Positions 12,593 through 23,136 of a stretch of 64,000 nucleotides of DNA are shown here, piece after piece. Position 1 is the stretch's first letter; each line of letters starts with the position of its first letter. Position numbers and translations under genes: made by a program. The notes under the pieces are model-generated. The model did not search any database. It was not told where the DNA came from and was given only the letters and a program-made list of their open reading frames with translations. Origin of the DNA: Maratus speciosus (taxonomy: Eukaryota; Arthropoda; Arachnida; Araneae; Salticidae); NCBI GenBank assembly GCA_963932465.1, contig OZ010791.1, positions 150,333,915 to 150,397,914 on the forward strand, in the 5' to 3' direction.

Positions 12593-13458
12593 TTTTACCC
12601 GACTGAAAAGAAGGGTTATGTGTTTCACGCGTATCTGTGTATGTGGATTTCTTTATACCCTCGAAACATCCCAATGGCTGGATGGATCTTAATGAACGCG
12701 GTCTCTATCAATTTGTCTTAACGGCCCAATGGTTATAGGCTAGGTTTTGTTTTTATAAATACAAAATGGCGGTAGAGACGAAAAAAAAAAACATTTTACG
12801 CACCCTATTGAGTGGCATATCATTGGATAGGTCTTTCAAAATGAAGAGGATGTTTCATTGACTATTTTACAGTCAGAAGCTCCGTTAAAATATTATACAA
12901 CCTGGAAGTTGTGTAGGTAGGATCTCTAGCTTTACTGCAACTCTAACCATCATAGACATCTATAGACCTCATCAAAACAGTGTTTATAGATAGGAACTAA
13001 CAATTAAACACAACTTAAATGTCATCAATACAAGTAAATAAAAAAAAATAGTTAAGTAATATAAACAAGTAATATAAAAAATAAATTTTAAGTCAATTCC
13101 TACTTAGTTCAATAAGAGAATTTTTTTCTCTCATTCTTCTTTCCTCTTGAGTGGCGCTTAAAATGCCTTGATCAAGAAGAGGGCTCTCTCGATTATTGAA
13201 AATTAATTAATTTAATTTAATTAATGAATTAATATTTGAAAAAAACTGGATTAACATCAAGTGTCATCCACTACAAGTTTAAAAAAATTTATTTGAGCTT
13301 GATTGGATGAATAATTAAGTATTTTATTAACGATTGAAAATTTGAACAAGATATATATATAGCGAGAGTGTGATCTTATAGTAGGAATTGAAAAAAAAAT
13401 CGTTTCACATTGAGGAGAAATAATTAATTAGTTCGCTTTTTACGCAGTCGGGTTTTTT
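12593..13458. mobile_element. Possible MITE with ACCCGACTG inverted ends
   Basis: ACCCGACTG near 12598 is mirrored by CAGTCGGGT near 13446, each beside a homopolymer T stretch. The interior is non-coding and includes a phrase mentioning TACAAAATGGCGG. The TIR is short and no TSD was recognised. Confidence 0.45.
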
Positions 13459-14516
13459 GATTTTTTAAATTTAATTCTTTATTTAATAGCTACTTTTAGT
13501 TTTTTAAACCTAAAAATATTTTTCAATAAAAATTAAAAACACCTGACTGAGTGAAGCTGTTCAATGAAAAGTGAATGAAATGGAACTTATGAGTTTGTCA
13601 GACGCTTATGTGTGTAACTGGGAGAATAGAGGGGGGGAGGGGGATCCAAGAGTACTAGCAAATAAAATTGAACAATTTGTGAGTAACCACATTTAGAGCA
13701 AAAAGGCGCTTAAAGAACGTTTCTTCCTCCTCGGCTGAGAAATTATGCCCTCTCTTGCAATAAGAATTTTTATTACTTCGCAATCTGAATATCGGTTTCT
13801 TTTGCGACATTGATCTGTTTTGAAGTGCCTCTTTTGATATAAGTAGATGTATTTAGGTTAGTGCTTTCTAACGCATAATGATTTATAGATAATTATGCTT
13901 ATGCTCAAAGAATATTGATTTATTTGTAATATGAAACGTATTGATTACATTGTAACTTTGGAGTCCTGGTACGTGCAGCCATTATGTTGTATATTCGACT
14001 CTCTGATATTTTCACACGAAAAGCGTTCACTGGTATTAAAAGATTGCATTTTTGTCCAGTGTCGTAGCAATTAAAAAAATAAGGAAAATGCTCAAGTAAT
14101 CATTTTATAATAAATAATAATTAGTATTATTAGTAAGTAATGAAATATTTATGAGACAAATTATTAATTATTGTAATAATAAACTAATTATTAATGTCAC
14201 TATCACGAAATCAACAGATAGAAGATTTAATGTATTGAATTTTATTGAGAATTACGATTATCAAATTATGAGGAAACGGGAGTTGAAAGGGGAGAGGAAG
14301 GGCACAGAAATTAAACAGTCTTAGAGAATAGGCCCTCTCCAAATGCCCCATTTGTCTGTGCAGAAATCGGCAACTGGTGCTTACACTTGATTCTGAAAAG
14401 TAGCATGGTGCTCGAAGACGAAGTGTTATAAATGACAAGTCTTTCAGCAAGCTTATCAAAGAAGTGATAAAAATAATTTTGCATTCGAATTTGAAGCTTT
14501 ATTATAAGTATTATTA
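13459..14516. other. Unassigned AT-rich sequence
   Basis: I see no gene. This is the flank into which the Ty3/gypsy LTR was inserted; the bases next to the LTR read TTATTA. Confidence 0.4.
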
Positions 14517-15105
14517 TGGGGGTGAGACTCCATACATAACTCACAACTCACTTTTAGGACGAACACTGACATTTATTTAGACGAACACACAAACAAAAAA
14601 TACAGATATAAACACTCTTCTCGTTCTTTAATTAGCTTAAAGTCAATAATTCAGGACGTCGTTGAATATTTATGAGATTTTCTTACGTCGTGTAAATATT
14701 CAATTTTATTTCACCGAAATATGTTCTGTTCTTTTTTAACAAAACCCTGCGTCGTAAAAACTCATTTCGTTCTCTTTACTTCTTCTGCATTTCCACTTCA
14801 CACAGCTTCGTTAAGGCTCGTTTCCTTTTTAATCTCGAAGCGGAAAATACGGGGACACTCAGTCTGATGCAGGTGTTGCTTGCGAAATCTCCACAAGCGG
14901 CCGTCCTGACATCTGGAGCTGCCGCAGCGACATGTGGTAAAATAGAATCTGAAAAACAAAAAACAAAAACCAGTAACTGTTCTTAGGGGAAAAGAAAAAA
15001 AAAATTAATCTGCACATCATAGTTGAAGTAGCGGAACATCATATAGAGATTTCTTTGAAAGCAGTGACTTAGAAAATGTTTATAGGACACAGAAAGAAAA
15101 GATTT
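14517..15105 (-). repeat. Ty3/gypsy LTR, 3' copy of the main element
   Basis: About 580-590 bp repeated almost identically at 19734-20322; the two differ at only a few sites, such as AATTTTATT versus AATCTTATT and GCGACATG versus GCAACATG. On the minus strand the LTR ends CTCACCCCCA. Its start is uncertain: either TGTGTCC (about 15091) or right after the poly-A tract (about 15105). High identity implies a recent origin. Confidence 0.85.
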
Positions 15106-15160
<55 letters not shown>

Positions 15161-15162
15161 TT
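15106..15162 (-). other. Poly-A tract acting as polypurine tract candidate
   Basis: On the minus strand about 49 A bases lie between the pol stop codon and the LTR. The equivalent tract in the second copy (20323-20346) is shorter and broken by G and T. Its position fits the plus-strand primer site of an LTR element; the length may have grown by slippage. Confidence 0.55.
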
Positions 15163-15318
15163 TCAGTTTTCGTCAGGCCAAGGTTTCATGTATTCAGCAC
15201 AGGAGCTAGTATTTATCGGTCCTTCAGTTGATGAGATTTTCGTTACGTCGTAGGTGTCGTTAGACTTCACTTTGATTACTTTATACGGACCTAAGAATTT
15301 AGATTTCAACTTTAAACC
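15163..15318 (-). pseudogene. Displaced C-terminus of Ty3/gypsy Pol
   Basis: These codons match the last part of the homologous frame at 20352-20843 and end at the same TGA. They are cut off from the main pol frame by the SINE. The region corresponds to the segment after the integrase core, which in this family contributes to DNA binding. Confidence 0.85.
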
Positions 15319-15555
15319 AGTGGCCGAGAGGTTCTGCTCTCAAAGCTGGTAGACGGGAGGTGCTGGGTTCGATCCCAATCGCGCCCGTCGGCCTAATCGT
15401 TCGGAGTTTTCGCGGTTTTCTTCGAGCCGTGGATCTTCCATGCGTTAATACGGATTAGGTTCCCTTAGAAAGACCCCCACGGAGGGCACTCCCCCCGGGC
15501 CTATATCCCTCGTGTAGATAATTGGCCGTCAAAAATCAACCCAACCCAACCCAAC
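15319..15555 (+). mobile_element. tRNA-derived SINE inserted in pol
   Basis: A 237-bp insertion, absent from the sister pol copy at 20343-20985, is flanked by a perfect 13-bp duplication TCAACTTTAAACC (15306-15318 and 15556-15568). The head looks like a class II (Leu/Ser-type) tRNA, with an A box TGGCCGAGAGG and a B box GGTTCGATCCC at 15366-15376, the two parts of an internal pol III promoter. A non-tRNA body follows and the tail is a short CCCAA repeat. SINEs are moved by a LINE partner; which one is unknown, although an RTE-like LINE is present at 31974-32708. Confidence 0.92.
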
Positions 15556-18421
15556 TCAACTTTAAACCTGGTCCTTGCTGGGTTCTCTTAATTGCTACAA
15601 GGTCACCAAGCTTGTACTTACGGGGTTTCTTACGTCGTAAATTATAGTGCTTGCGGTTTTCTTGTTGAATTTCCAGAATATTCTTCTTGGCTTCTTTACG
15701 GAGCTCTTCTCTGTCTTTCATAAATTGTTCTTCGACTGCACTGTTTAAGAGGTCAATAATTTGTACATCTTCTTTCTGTTTCATTTTTGTACCAAATAAT
15801 ATTTCAAACGGTGTTCTCTTAATGCTTCTTTGGTAAGTTGAATTAATGACTTGTTGAACATTAGGAACATGTTTAAACCATTTGGTCGGTTCGTCTTTGG
15901 ACATTTTAGAGATTACAGAAATTATGGTGGAATTAAGTCGCTCTACTTGACCATAGGCACGGGGAAGGCCAGTTGTAACTGTCTCGTGCTTTATATTTTC
16001 ATCTTGACAATAATCAGCAAATTCTTTGTTTGTAAATGCAGGATCTTTATCGCTAATGATAATGGAAGGATTGCCAAAAGTATGACTTTGTTGTCGTAGT
16101 TTTGATATAACTTCGGTAGCAGAAGTACTTTTACATGGATACAACCAGACGAATTTAGTAAATGCGTCTATTAAAGACAAAATATGTTTATAATTTTTGT
16201 TGGTTGTTTCAAGAGGGCCTAAATGATCAATGTGGTAGGTTTGGAGAGGAGTCTCTTCTTTAGGTAAGGGATGTAATTCACCTTCTTGTTTGCCACGTTT
16301 GCGATTATACAAAAGGCATGTTACACAATTTTCTATAATTTTATCAATTTTATTTGACATATTAGGGATGAGAAATTCTTCGTTAAGGAGTTCTTCACAG
16401 CGTTTACGGCCAAAATGTTCTTTGTCATGAACGTGTTTAATGACATTTAGCTGCATTTCATCCGGCACAACTATCAGATCGATACCTTTATGATTTTTAT
16501 AGAGAACGTTATTTTTAAGGAAATAGTTGTCATATGGCTTTGTTTTCAAAATTTCTTTGATGGCCTGTATATGTTCGTCAGTGTTCTGTGATTGTATGAT
16601 TTTGGTAGTAAAACTATCTTGAATGACCATACATATTGGATTTCTACTTAAAGCGTCGGCATGGCGCATGCGTGTACCTTGTCTGTGTTCGATTGTATAG
16701 TTATAGTCAGCTAACATTAAAGCCCATCGAGCAATCTTGGTGCAAAGATCTTTTTTATTCATAGTAAGGGCGAATGCGTTGCAATCTGTGACTATCTTGA
16801 AAGGAATACCTAGAATGTAAACGCGAAATTTTTTAAGGGCTTCTATGACAGCTAAAACTTCTAATTCATAACTCGAATATTTACGTTCGGCATCTGTGGT
16901 TTTTTTGCTCATAAAATAGACAGGGTGAAATTGATTGTCAATAGAAGACTTTTGAAGGAGGACTGTTCCGTAACCGTCAATAGATGCATCACAGTGAACT
17001 TCTGTTTCGTTACTAGGGTTATAAATGCTTAAAACAGGACCTGAAGAAAGGATGTGTTTCAGCTGATTAAATGCATTTCGTTGCTGGTCACCAAAGTGAA
17101 ACTTAGTGTCCTTTCTAAGAAGATCTGTTAAAGGCTTAGCTATCAAAGAGTAATCTTGAATGAATTTCCGAAAATATGAAGTTAATCCGACAAATGAATG
17201 TACATCTTTTATACTTTTAGGTTCTGGGAAATTAAGGACAGCTTTAGTTTTTAAGGGGGATGGGTGCAGTTGACCATTTTTAATGTGGTAACCCAAAAAA
17301 TTAATTTCTCGTTGTAGAAAGTGGCATTTTTTGAGATTCAGTTCTAAACCATATTCGGATGCAGTTGTAAGGACGCGTTGTAATTTCTGGAGTCCTTCGA
17401 CTTCGTTTTCAGCTGGTATTATGAAGTCATCCATATAGACAATAAGTACTTTTTCATTAATGAGGTCTCGAAAAACGTTATAAATATATCTTTGAAACAC
17501 TAACGGTGCATCGCTAAGGCCATAATTCATATATAAGAATTCAAATTGACCAGAATGTGTTACGAAAGAAGTATATTTTCTACTATTTTCTTCTACTTCG
17601 ACATGAAAAAAAGCATTTTTAAGGTCAAGAATAGTAAATACTTTTGCAGAATGCAACTGATCAATAATGTCATCAATTACTGGGAGGGGAAAACGTTGTT
17701 TATGTGTTTTAGAATTTAACTTCCTATAGTCAACACACAATCTATATGAACCATCTTTCTTTTTTACTAGGACAATAGGTGATGAAAAATTACTAGTGCT
17801 TTTACGAATAATTTTTTTTTCGAGCCACTCAGAAATTTGTTTTTCGACGAAGTTTTTCACTATTTGCGCCAAGCGCCTGGGAGGACAAGTAACAGGTTCT
17901 TCGTTTTCCAGATGAATTGATAATTTAACATCAGTTGTCTTTATTTTTTTAGGAGAATAATTTTGAATAAGTTCTGAAATTTTTAAACGTATTGTTTCAT
18001 CGGTAATATGAGATAAATCAAGATTAAGATCGTCTAACACATGAGCAATATTAATCAAAAAATTATTGGACGTATCGTCATTTTTCTCGATTTTTTGCAT
18101 CGAAATATTATTTCCAGAAATTGTTAAAATACTTTGTTGAATGATATCTGTACCAATAATAAGATCAAAAGATATGGAATAATCTGGGACTACATAAACA
18201 TTAGTTGTATAATTAAAATCATCTATCATAATGTTCGTAGAGAAAAAACCTAGGGGTTTGATTATAGTATTTCCTAATCCAGTTAATGTGATAGTTGAAT
18301 GTTCAAGGTTCGAAATTGTAGGGAGTTTGCGATAAATACTTTCCTTTAGTAAACTTCTTTCACTACCTGTGTCTACCAATGATGTAACATTTACAGACGA
18401 AATAATGACTTGTTTGGTCAT
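15536..18421 (-). CDS. pol: Ty3/gypsy Pol (protease, RT, RNase H, integrase)
   Basis: A 961-codon frame holds the enzymes of an LTR retrotransposon in the usual Ty3/gypsy order. Protease: DTG at residues 17-19 in the context SLVDTGSERS. Reverse transcriptase: about 180-380 with YMDD at 329-332 (many gypsy elements have YLDD). RNase H: about 470-592, with CDAS, YELE and TDCN motifs. Integrase: zinc-binding H665, H669, C699, C702 and catalytic D732, D791, E827, with the expected 35-residue D-E gap. The last few residues (SWVGLG) are not Pol: the frame runs into a SINE inserted at 15319-15555, and the rest of the C-terminus lies beyond it. The frame continues in phase upstream into gag across one stop codon, so the ATG used here is only the first after that stop. 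No env follows. The enzyme cores are intact; the integrase tail is broken. Confidence 0.93.
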   Translation of the reverse strand: MTKQVIISSVNVTSLVDTGSERSLLKESIYRKLPTISNLEHSTITLTGLGNTIIKPLGFFSTNIMIDDFNYTTNVYVVPDYSISFDLIIGTDIIQQSILTISGNNISMQKIEKNDDTSNNFLINIAHVLDDLNLDLSHITDETIRLKISELIQNYSPKKIKTTDVKLSIHLENEEPVTCPPRRLAQIVKNFVEKQISEWLEKKIIRKSTSNFSSPIVLVKKKDGSYRLCVDYRKLNSKTHKQRFPLPVIDDIIDQLHSAKVFTILDLKNAFFHVEVEENSRKYTSFVTHSGQFEFLYMNYGLSDAPLVFQRYIYNVFRDLINEKVLIVYMDDFIIPAENEVEGLQKLQRVLTTASEYGLELNLKKCHFLQREINFLGYHIKNGQLHPSPLKTKAVLNFPEPKSIKDVHSFVGLTSYFRKFIQDYSLIAKPLTDLLRKDTKFHFGDQQRNAFNQLKHILSSGPVLSIYNPSNETEVHCDASIDGYGTVLLQKSSIDNQFHPVYFMSKKTTDAERKYSSYELEVLAVIEALKKFRVYILGIPFKIVTDCNAFALTMNKKDLCTKIARWALMLADYNYTIEHRQGTRMRHADALSRNPICMVIQDSFTTKIIQSQNTDEHIQAIKEILKTKPYDNYFLKNNVLYKNHKGIDLIVVPDEMQLNVIKHVHDKEHFGRKRCEELLNEEFLIPNMSNKIDKIIENCVTCLLYNRKRGKQEGELHPLPKEETPLQTYHIDHLGPLETTNKNYKHILSLIDAFTKFVWLYPCKSTSATEVISKLRQQSHTFGNPSIIISDKDPAFTNKEFADYCQDENIKHETVTTGLPRAYGQVERLNSTIISVISKMSKDEPTKWFKHVPNVQQVINSTYQRSIKRTPFEILFGTKMKQKEDVQIIDLLNSAVEEQFMKDREELRKEAKKNILEIQQENRKHYNLRRKKPRKYKLGDLVAIKRTQQGPGLKLSWVGLG

Positions 18422-18514
18422 GAAAGTTTTCGACGTGACAGTGGAAACATTGGAGGGTTCTGACTTAACTCTAGGCCTCCTTGGTTGATCACATTGAGCC
18501 GATTTATGGCCAAA

Positions 18515-19396
18515 TTACGAACAATTAAAACAACGAGGGCCTTTATGTCTGCATTGGCTACTTTTATGATTCGACAAACCACAATTAAAGCAAAAAAGAT
18601 CAGATTTTGGTCGAAATGATTTCTCTTTCACTGGCATTTCAGGTTTGACTTTACGAAATTTAGTGTTCTCAAAGTCATGTCGAATTTTGTCATAAATTTT
18701 GAGCTTTTGCTTGAATTCTACAATGGATTGGCATCCATATAACATTGATTTTCTGAAAACGGGGTCGGGTATGCCGTTTATGATGTATTGCATTAATGCG
18801 GAATCCTCGATTTTACCACGCGAGCATATTTGTTTCATGATAAGAAAATATTCTTCTATTGATTCATTTTCTTGCAATTTTCGTTTATTTAATATATCAT
18901 GTAACTCGGCAGAATTATAAGTGGTGCTAAATTCTGATATTAAGAGTTGTTTAAGTTTATCATATGAATTGATATGAAATTCTGTTTGTGCTAATAACTG
19001 GGCTTTTCCTCGTAATGATCTTTTACAAAATATGAATTTATGAAAGTCAGATAAATTAAACATATTAGTAACATCCTCAAAATTATTAAACCATACGTTT
19101 ATATCACTAAAAGAACTACCATCGAAAGGAGGTATTACACTTTCAATATCAGTAAAATTCATAGACGATGGCATAAAACTTTGAACTGGAAATTGCTGTT
19201 GTTTGTCAAAATTTGATAATTCAGTGTTATTACTTGAAGTCATATTATTTGAAGGCAGTTCGGGTTCCGAGTCAGTGTCACTTTCATTTTGTATAATATT
19301 ATTTTGTAGTAAGGTCAAGTCTGAAAGGTATGTAACTAATCGGGTTGCGAGATCGTTTAAAGATCCCTCATTATCAATACAAAGTAGACTGCACAC
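18515..19396 (-). CDS. gag: Ty3/gypsy Gag (main part, disrupted)
   Basis: A 293-codon frame typical of Ty3/gypsy Gag. A capsid-like region (about residues 80-240) includes PPFDGSSFSDINVWFNNFE and an ENESIEEYFLIMKQIC helix. Near the C-terminus there is a CCHC zinc knuckle, CFNCGLSNHKSSQC, which binds nucleic acid. A second knuckle begins CFNC and is cut by an in-frame TAA at 18515; beyond the stop its H and last C remain (HKSAQC), in the same frame as pol. The natural start is not this ATG: the N-terminus lies at 19438-19623 and is separated by a frameshift at a run of ten A bases. As it stands, Gag is split at both ends, so the copy is probably not active unless the stop and the shift are bypassed. 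Confidence 0.88.
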   Translation of the reverse strand: MCSLLCIDNEGSLNDLATRLVTYLSDLTLLQNNIIQNESDTDSEPELPSNNMTSSNNTELSNFDKQQQFPVQSFMPSSMNFTDIESVIPPFDGSSFSDINVWFNNFEDVTNMFNLSDFHKFIFCKRSLRGKAQLLAQTEFHINSYDKLKQLLISEFSTTYNSAELHDILNKRKLQENESIEEYFLIMKQICSRGKIEDSALMQYIINGIPDPVFRKSMLYGCQSIVEFKQKLKIYDKIRHDFENTKFRKVKPEMPVKEKSFRPKSDLFCFNCGLSNHKSSQCRHKGPRCFNCS

Positions 19397-19437
19397 TGTA
19401 ATCAGATCATTTAATGAAAAATCAGTTTGAACTTTAG

Positions 19438-19623
19438 TTATTTTTTTTTTAATTCGGTGCTGTCGGTTTGAAAACCGAAACCAGTAAAATCACGTATTCT
19501 CTTTCTATTAGAGCGATCACCGTCAGCATCAAATAGGAATTTATGCAGCAATTTAATTTTATGCGTTCGTTCGTTTTTAAATGCAACTTCCAGTTCAGGT
19601 ATCTCAACTAACTTCATAATCAA
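19438..19623 (-). CDS. Gag N-terminal segment before a poly-A frameshift
   Basis: This 61-codon frame begins about 100 bases after the primer-binding site, where gag should start, and ends in a lysine run coded by ten A bases. Moving by one base there continues directly into the Gag frame at 19396. The peptide is charged, with ELEVAFKNERTHKIK near its start, and has no domain I can name. It is more likely an indel in a homopolymer than a programmed shift, but the position allows either. Confidence 0.7.
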   Translation of the reverse strand: MIMKLVEIPELEVAFKNERTHKIKLLHKFLFDADGDRSNRKRIRDFTGFGFQTDSTELKKK

Positions 19624-19710
19624 AATAATAATAATGAACTCACCGTTAGAATAATATCCGGCTTGAATATGTAGGATGAATAACTCTAATTAATCATATT
19701 GGTGGGTTAA

Positions 19711-19729
19711 CTGTCACTTCTGACGCCAA
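19711..19729 (-). promoter_or_regulatory. Candidate primer-binding site
   Basis: On the minus strand TTGGCGTCAGAAGTGACAG lies four bases after the LTR end (CCCCCA). Position and the TGGCG start fit a tRNA primer-binding site of Ty3/gypsy elements. I did not assign the tRNA. Confidence 0.7.
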
Positions 19730-19733
19730 TTTA

Positions 19734-20322
19734 TGGGGGTGAGACTCCATACATAACTCACAACTCACTTTTAGGACGAACACTGACATTTATTTAGACG
19801 AACACACAAACAAAAAATACAGATATAAACACTCTTCTCGTTCTTTAATTAGCTTAAAGTCAATAATTCAGGACGTCGTTGAATATTTATGAGATTTTCT
19901 TACGTCGTGTAAATATTCAATCTTATTTCACCGAAATATGTTCTGTTCTTTTTTAACAAAACCCTGCGTCGTAAAAACTCATTTCGTTCTCTTTACTTCT
20001 TCTGCATTTCCACTTCACACAGCTTCGTTAAGGCTCGTTTCCTTTTTAATCTCGAAGCGGAAAATACGGGGACACTCAGTCTGATGCAGGTGTTGCTTGC
20101 GAAATCTCCACAAGCGGCCGTCCTGACATCTGGAGCTGCCGCAGCAACATGTGGTAAAATAGAATCTGAAAAACAAAAAACAAAAACCAGTAACTGTTCT
20201 TAGGGGAAAAGAAAAAAAAATTAATCTGCACATCATAGTTGAAGTAGCGGAACATCATATAGAGATTTCTTTGAAAGCAGTGACTTAGAAAATGTTTATA
20301 GGACACAGAAAGAAAAGATTTA
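19734..20322 (-). repeat. Ty3/gypsy LTR shared by two tandem copies
   Basis: Nearly identical to 14517-15105. Read on the minus strand it is the 5' LTR of the gag-pol element below it and at the same time follows the pol 3' end of another copy (20352-20985). It therefore has internal element sequence on both sides instead of host flank. Confidence 0.87.
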
Positions 20323-20351
20323 AAAAATTTTTTTTTTTTCTTTTTTAAGTT

Positions 20352-20985
20352 TCAGTTTTCGTCAGGCCAAGGTTTCATGTATTCAGCACAGGAGCTAGTA
20401 TTTATCGGTCCTTCAGTTGATGAGATTTTCGTTACGTCGTAGGTGTCGTTAGACTTCACTTTGATTACTTTATACGGACCTAAGAATTTAGATTTCAACT
20501 TTAAACCTGGTCCTTGCTGGGTTCTCTTAATTGCTACAAGGTCACCAAGCTTGTACTTACGGGGTTTCTTACGTCGTAAATTATAGTGCTTGCGGTTTTC
20601 TTGTTGAATTTCCAGAATATTCTTCTTGGCTTCTTTACGGAGCTCTTCTCTGTCTTTCATAAATTGTTCTTCGACTGCACTGTTTAAGAGGTCAATAATT
20701 TGTACATCTTCTTTCTGTTTCATTTTTGTACCAAATAATATTTCAAACGGTGTTCTCTTAATGCTTCTTTGGTAAGTTGAATTAATGACTTGTTGAACTT
20801 TAGGAACATGTTTAAACCATTTGGTCGGTTCGTCTTTGGACATTTTAGAGATTACAGAAATTATGGTGGAATTAAGTCGCTCTACTTGACCATTGGCACG
20901 GGGAAGGCCAGTTGTAACTGTCTCGTGCTTTATATTTTCATCTTGACAATAATCAGCAAATTCTTTGTTTGTAAATGCTAATGAT
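20352..20985 (-). pseudogene. Second, truncated Ty3/gypsy pol (integrase end)
   Basis: This segment is almost identical to 15163-16040 of the main element without the SINE. It covers the end of the integrase core, including the GQVERLN-equivalent region, and the full C-terminus ending CAEYMKPWPDEN. It stops abruptly at about 20985, where the sequence changes to unrelated DNA (TAATGATTAAAATAATTAC). It is the only remnant of the upstream unit of a tandem provirus. Its intact C-terminus confirms the SINE boundaries in the main copy. Confidence 0.9.
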
Positions 20986-21355
20986 TAAAATAATTACTTA
21001 TTTTAATCATAATGTTGTGTGTTAAAATTGAAATAACTCTAAATGAAGATTGTAATGACATTATCAATGTGTTGTGAACCATGATGAAAATGAAAAAAAA
21101 AATCATCTAATTTAAATTATATTACATGTTTTCATCTACACTTGAAGCCAATATTTTTTACGAATACGATATCTTTTATTTATTATTTATTTTATCTTTT
21201 GTAAAGTTAGAAGGTAGTAAAAATGAAAGTATAGTGAATCTCTACTATAATCCAGACAAATGCATTCTAGGAAGAAATCAGGATAATTGGAGCAGTTTTA
21301 AAAAAGCTTCTATGGAAAGCAAAAATATTTCTGAAATCGCCTTTTTTTAAATTAA
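20986..21355. other. Unassigned AT-rich sequence
   Basis: No gene recognised; the 74-codon frame at 21126-21350 has no domain signature. Confidence 0.4.
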
Positions 21356-21792
21356 AGGCTGTTCTTAACTGCTCTGCTCAACAAGCGCAGAACGTTTTGA
21401 CACATTTACAAATTCATTTTTTAACGAAAGGGTATAAAATTGGAAAGCCTGGTCATGGAAGCGATTTGGAATTGAACTGTGTTTTCCATTTTTGGATCAA
21501 TCAATTACCTATTGAGTTATAAGCTATTTTGTTCACGTGACAAACACGGTTTTTTGCCCTCCCTTGAATGCTCTTTCTTCCTTCGCTCGGAAATTCGGTT
21601 TAAAACGCCCACTTTGACACTATTTTCTGAAAAATCTATTGCGTTTGCAAAAAAAAAAAAAAAAAAATTGGAAAAAACAGCTCAATTACATATAGTTTCT
21701 GAACAACAACACCAGCTAGTTTCATGCATGTTCGAACAAAAATAAATTAAAACTTATGTCAGAAAGTTGCCCTTTTGGATTTTAGAACAGTT
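21356..21792 (+). mobile_element. Family A MITE, copy 3
   Basis: Starts with TTAA at 21352-21355, then an extra A and GGCTGTTCTTAACTGC. The right end is decayed (TTTTAGAACAGTTTTAA). The internal A run is at about 21650-21667. Confidence 0.85.
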
Positions 21793-21796
21793 TTAA

Positions 21797-22570
21797 AAAG
21801 ATAAGCCTATATTGAAAATATAACTTTTTGAATGGAAACTGAAAATATAAACAATACAGTGCTTACGTACATTTAGATGTGTTAGTTGTCATGTCAAACT
21901 GATTGCTTTGCCACAGTTAGAAAATTGAAAAAAAGAATTAAATTTTACCGACCATATTCGTAACATATCTATATTGACAATATTCAACTTATTCAACTTT
22001 TTGACAATATTCAACTGGTTTTCTCTAAAAATTCCACTTGCAATTTCTAAAATTACATATGCATATTTGGCTTTTCATAGAATATGATATGAAAATAGAA
22101 AAATACAGTATCTCTGAAATTGGTGAAATACCGACTTGAGATATCCAAATATGTGTATCTAAAATTTCAATTAAACATGAATTTTAGCGGTTGTTTAAAT
22201 AGGAATTTCAAAGATATTATATTTTTACAAACGAATGCATGCAATTAACATTTCAATGTATATGTAATGTAGATATAATAGATATATGCATACATATGTA
22301 CGCATCTCTATTCTTATTAAAATGATAGATTTTCAAACATTTGTAAACTGTTTGCAATGGCAAATCATTTGAGTGCATATATCTCTCTCTATCTTAAAAA
22401 AAAAAAAAAAGAAAATGTTACTTTTAAAATCTTATTTTTTTATTATTATATTTAAAAAATGATTCAAAGTTATCTCCTGTAGAATATTGTTTTACAAGTA
22501 AGATGTTTAAAGATCAAACTTGAAATATCTTATAAATGCTATACCTTTTCCTACTTTTTTCTATTTTGTT
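21797..22570. other. Unassigned AT-rich sequence
   Basis: No gene or known repeat recognised. It holds runs of ATATGCATA-like words around 22240-22310. Confidence 0.4.
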
Positions 22571-22574
22571 TTAA

Positions 22575-23025
22575 GGCTGTTCTTAACTGCTCTGCTCAAC
22601 AAGCGGAAAACGTTTTGATTGACACATTTACAAATCCATTTTTTAACGGAAAGGTATAAAAATGGAAAGCCTGGCCATGAAGTGATTTGGAATTGAACTG
22701 TTTTTGTCTATTTTTTGATCAATCAATTACCTATTGAGTTATAAGCTATTTTGATCACGTAACAAACACGTTTTCCTCTCGCTCTTGAGTGCTCTTTCTT
22801 CCTTCGCGCGGAAATTCAGTTCAAAATACCCACTTTGACACTATTTTCTGAAAGATCTATTGCGTTTGCAAAAAAAAAAAAAAAAGAAAGAAAAAAAGAA
22901 AAGAAAAAAAAACAGCTCAATTACATAGTTTCTGAACAACAACACCAGCTAGTTTCATGCATTTTCGAACAAAAATAAATTAAAACTTATGTCAGAAAGC
23001 TGCCCTTTTGGATTTTAGAACACCC
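22575..23025 (+). mobile_element. Family A MITE, copy 4
   Basis: TTAA at 22571-22574 and 23026-23029. The left end is GGCTGTTCTTAAC; the right end reads TTTTAGAACACCC, partly like a family B terminus. The A-rich run at 22870-22913 is longer and mixed with G. It faces copy 5 in inverted orientation only 107 bp away. Confidence 0.88.
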
Positions 23026-23136
23026 TTAAACTAGTGCCATTAAACAAAATACGATACTTAAATTTTAAATTTGTTGACTGCATGACAATTGACAAAAAAG
23101 AAAAGAAATGAATAAAGAAAAGTAAAGAAAGGTTAA

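Noticed and set aside
15851..20981. Plus-strand frames within the gypsy element
   Set aside because: They are antisense shadows of gag and pol.
14517..20985. Endogenous retrovirus with env
   Set aside because: Nothing resembling an envelope frame lies between the pol end and the LTR; it is a retrotransposon.
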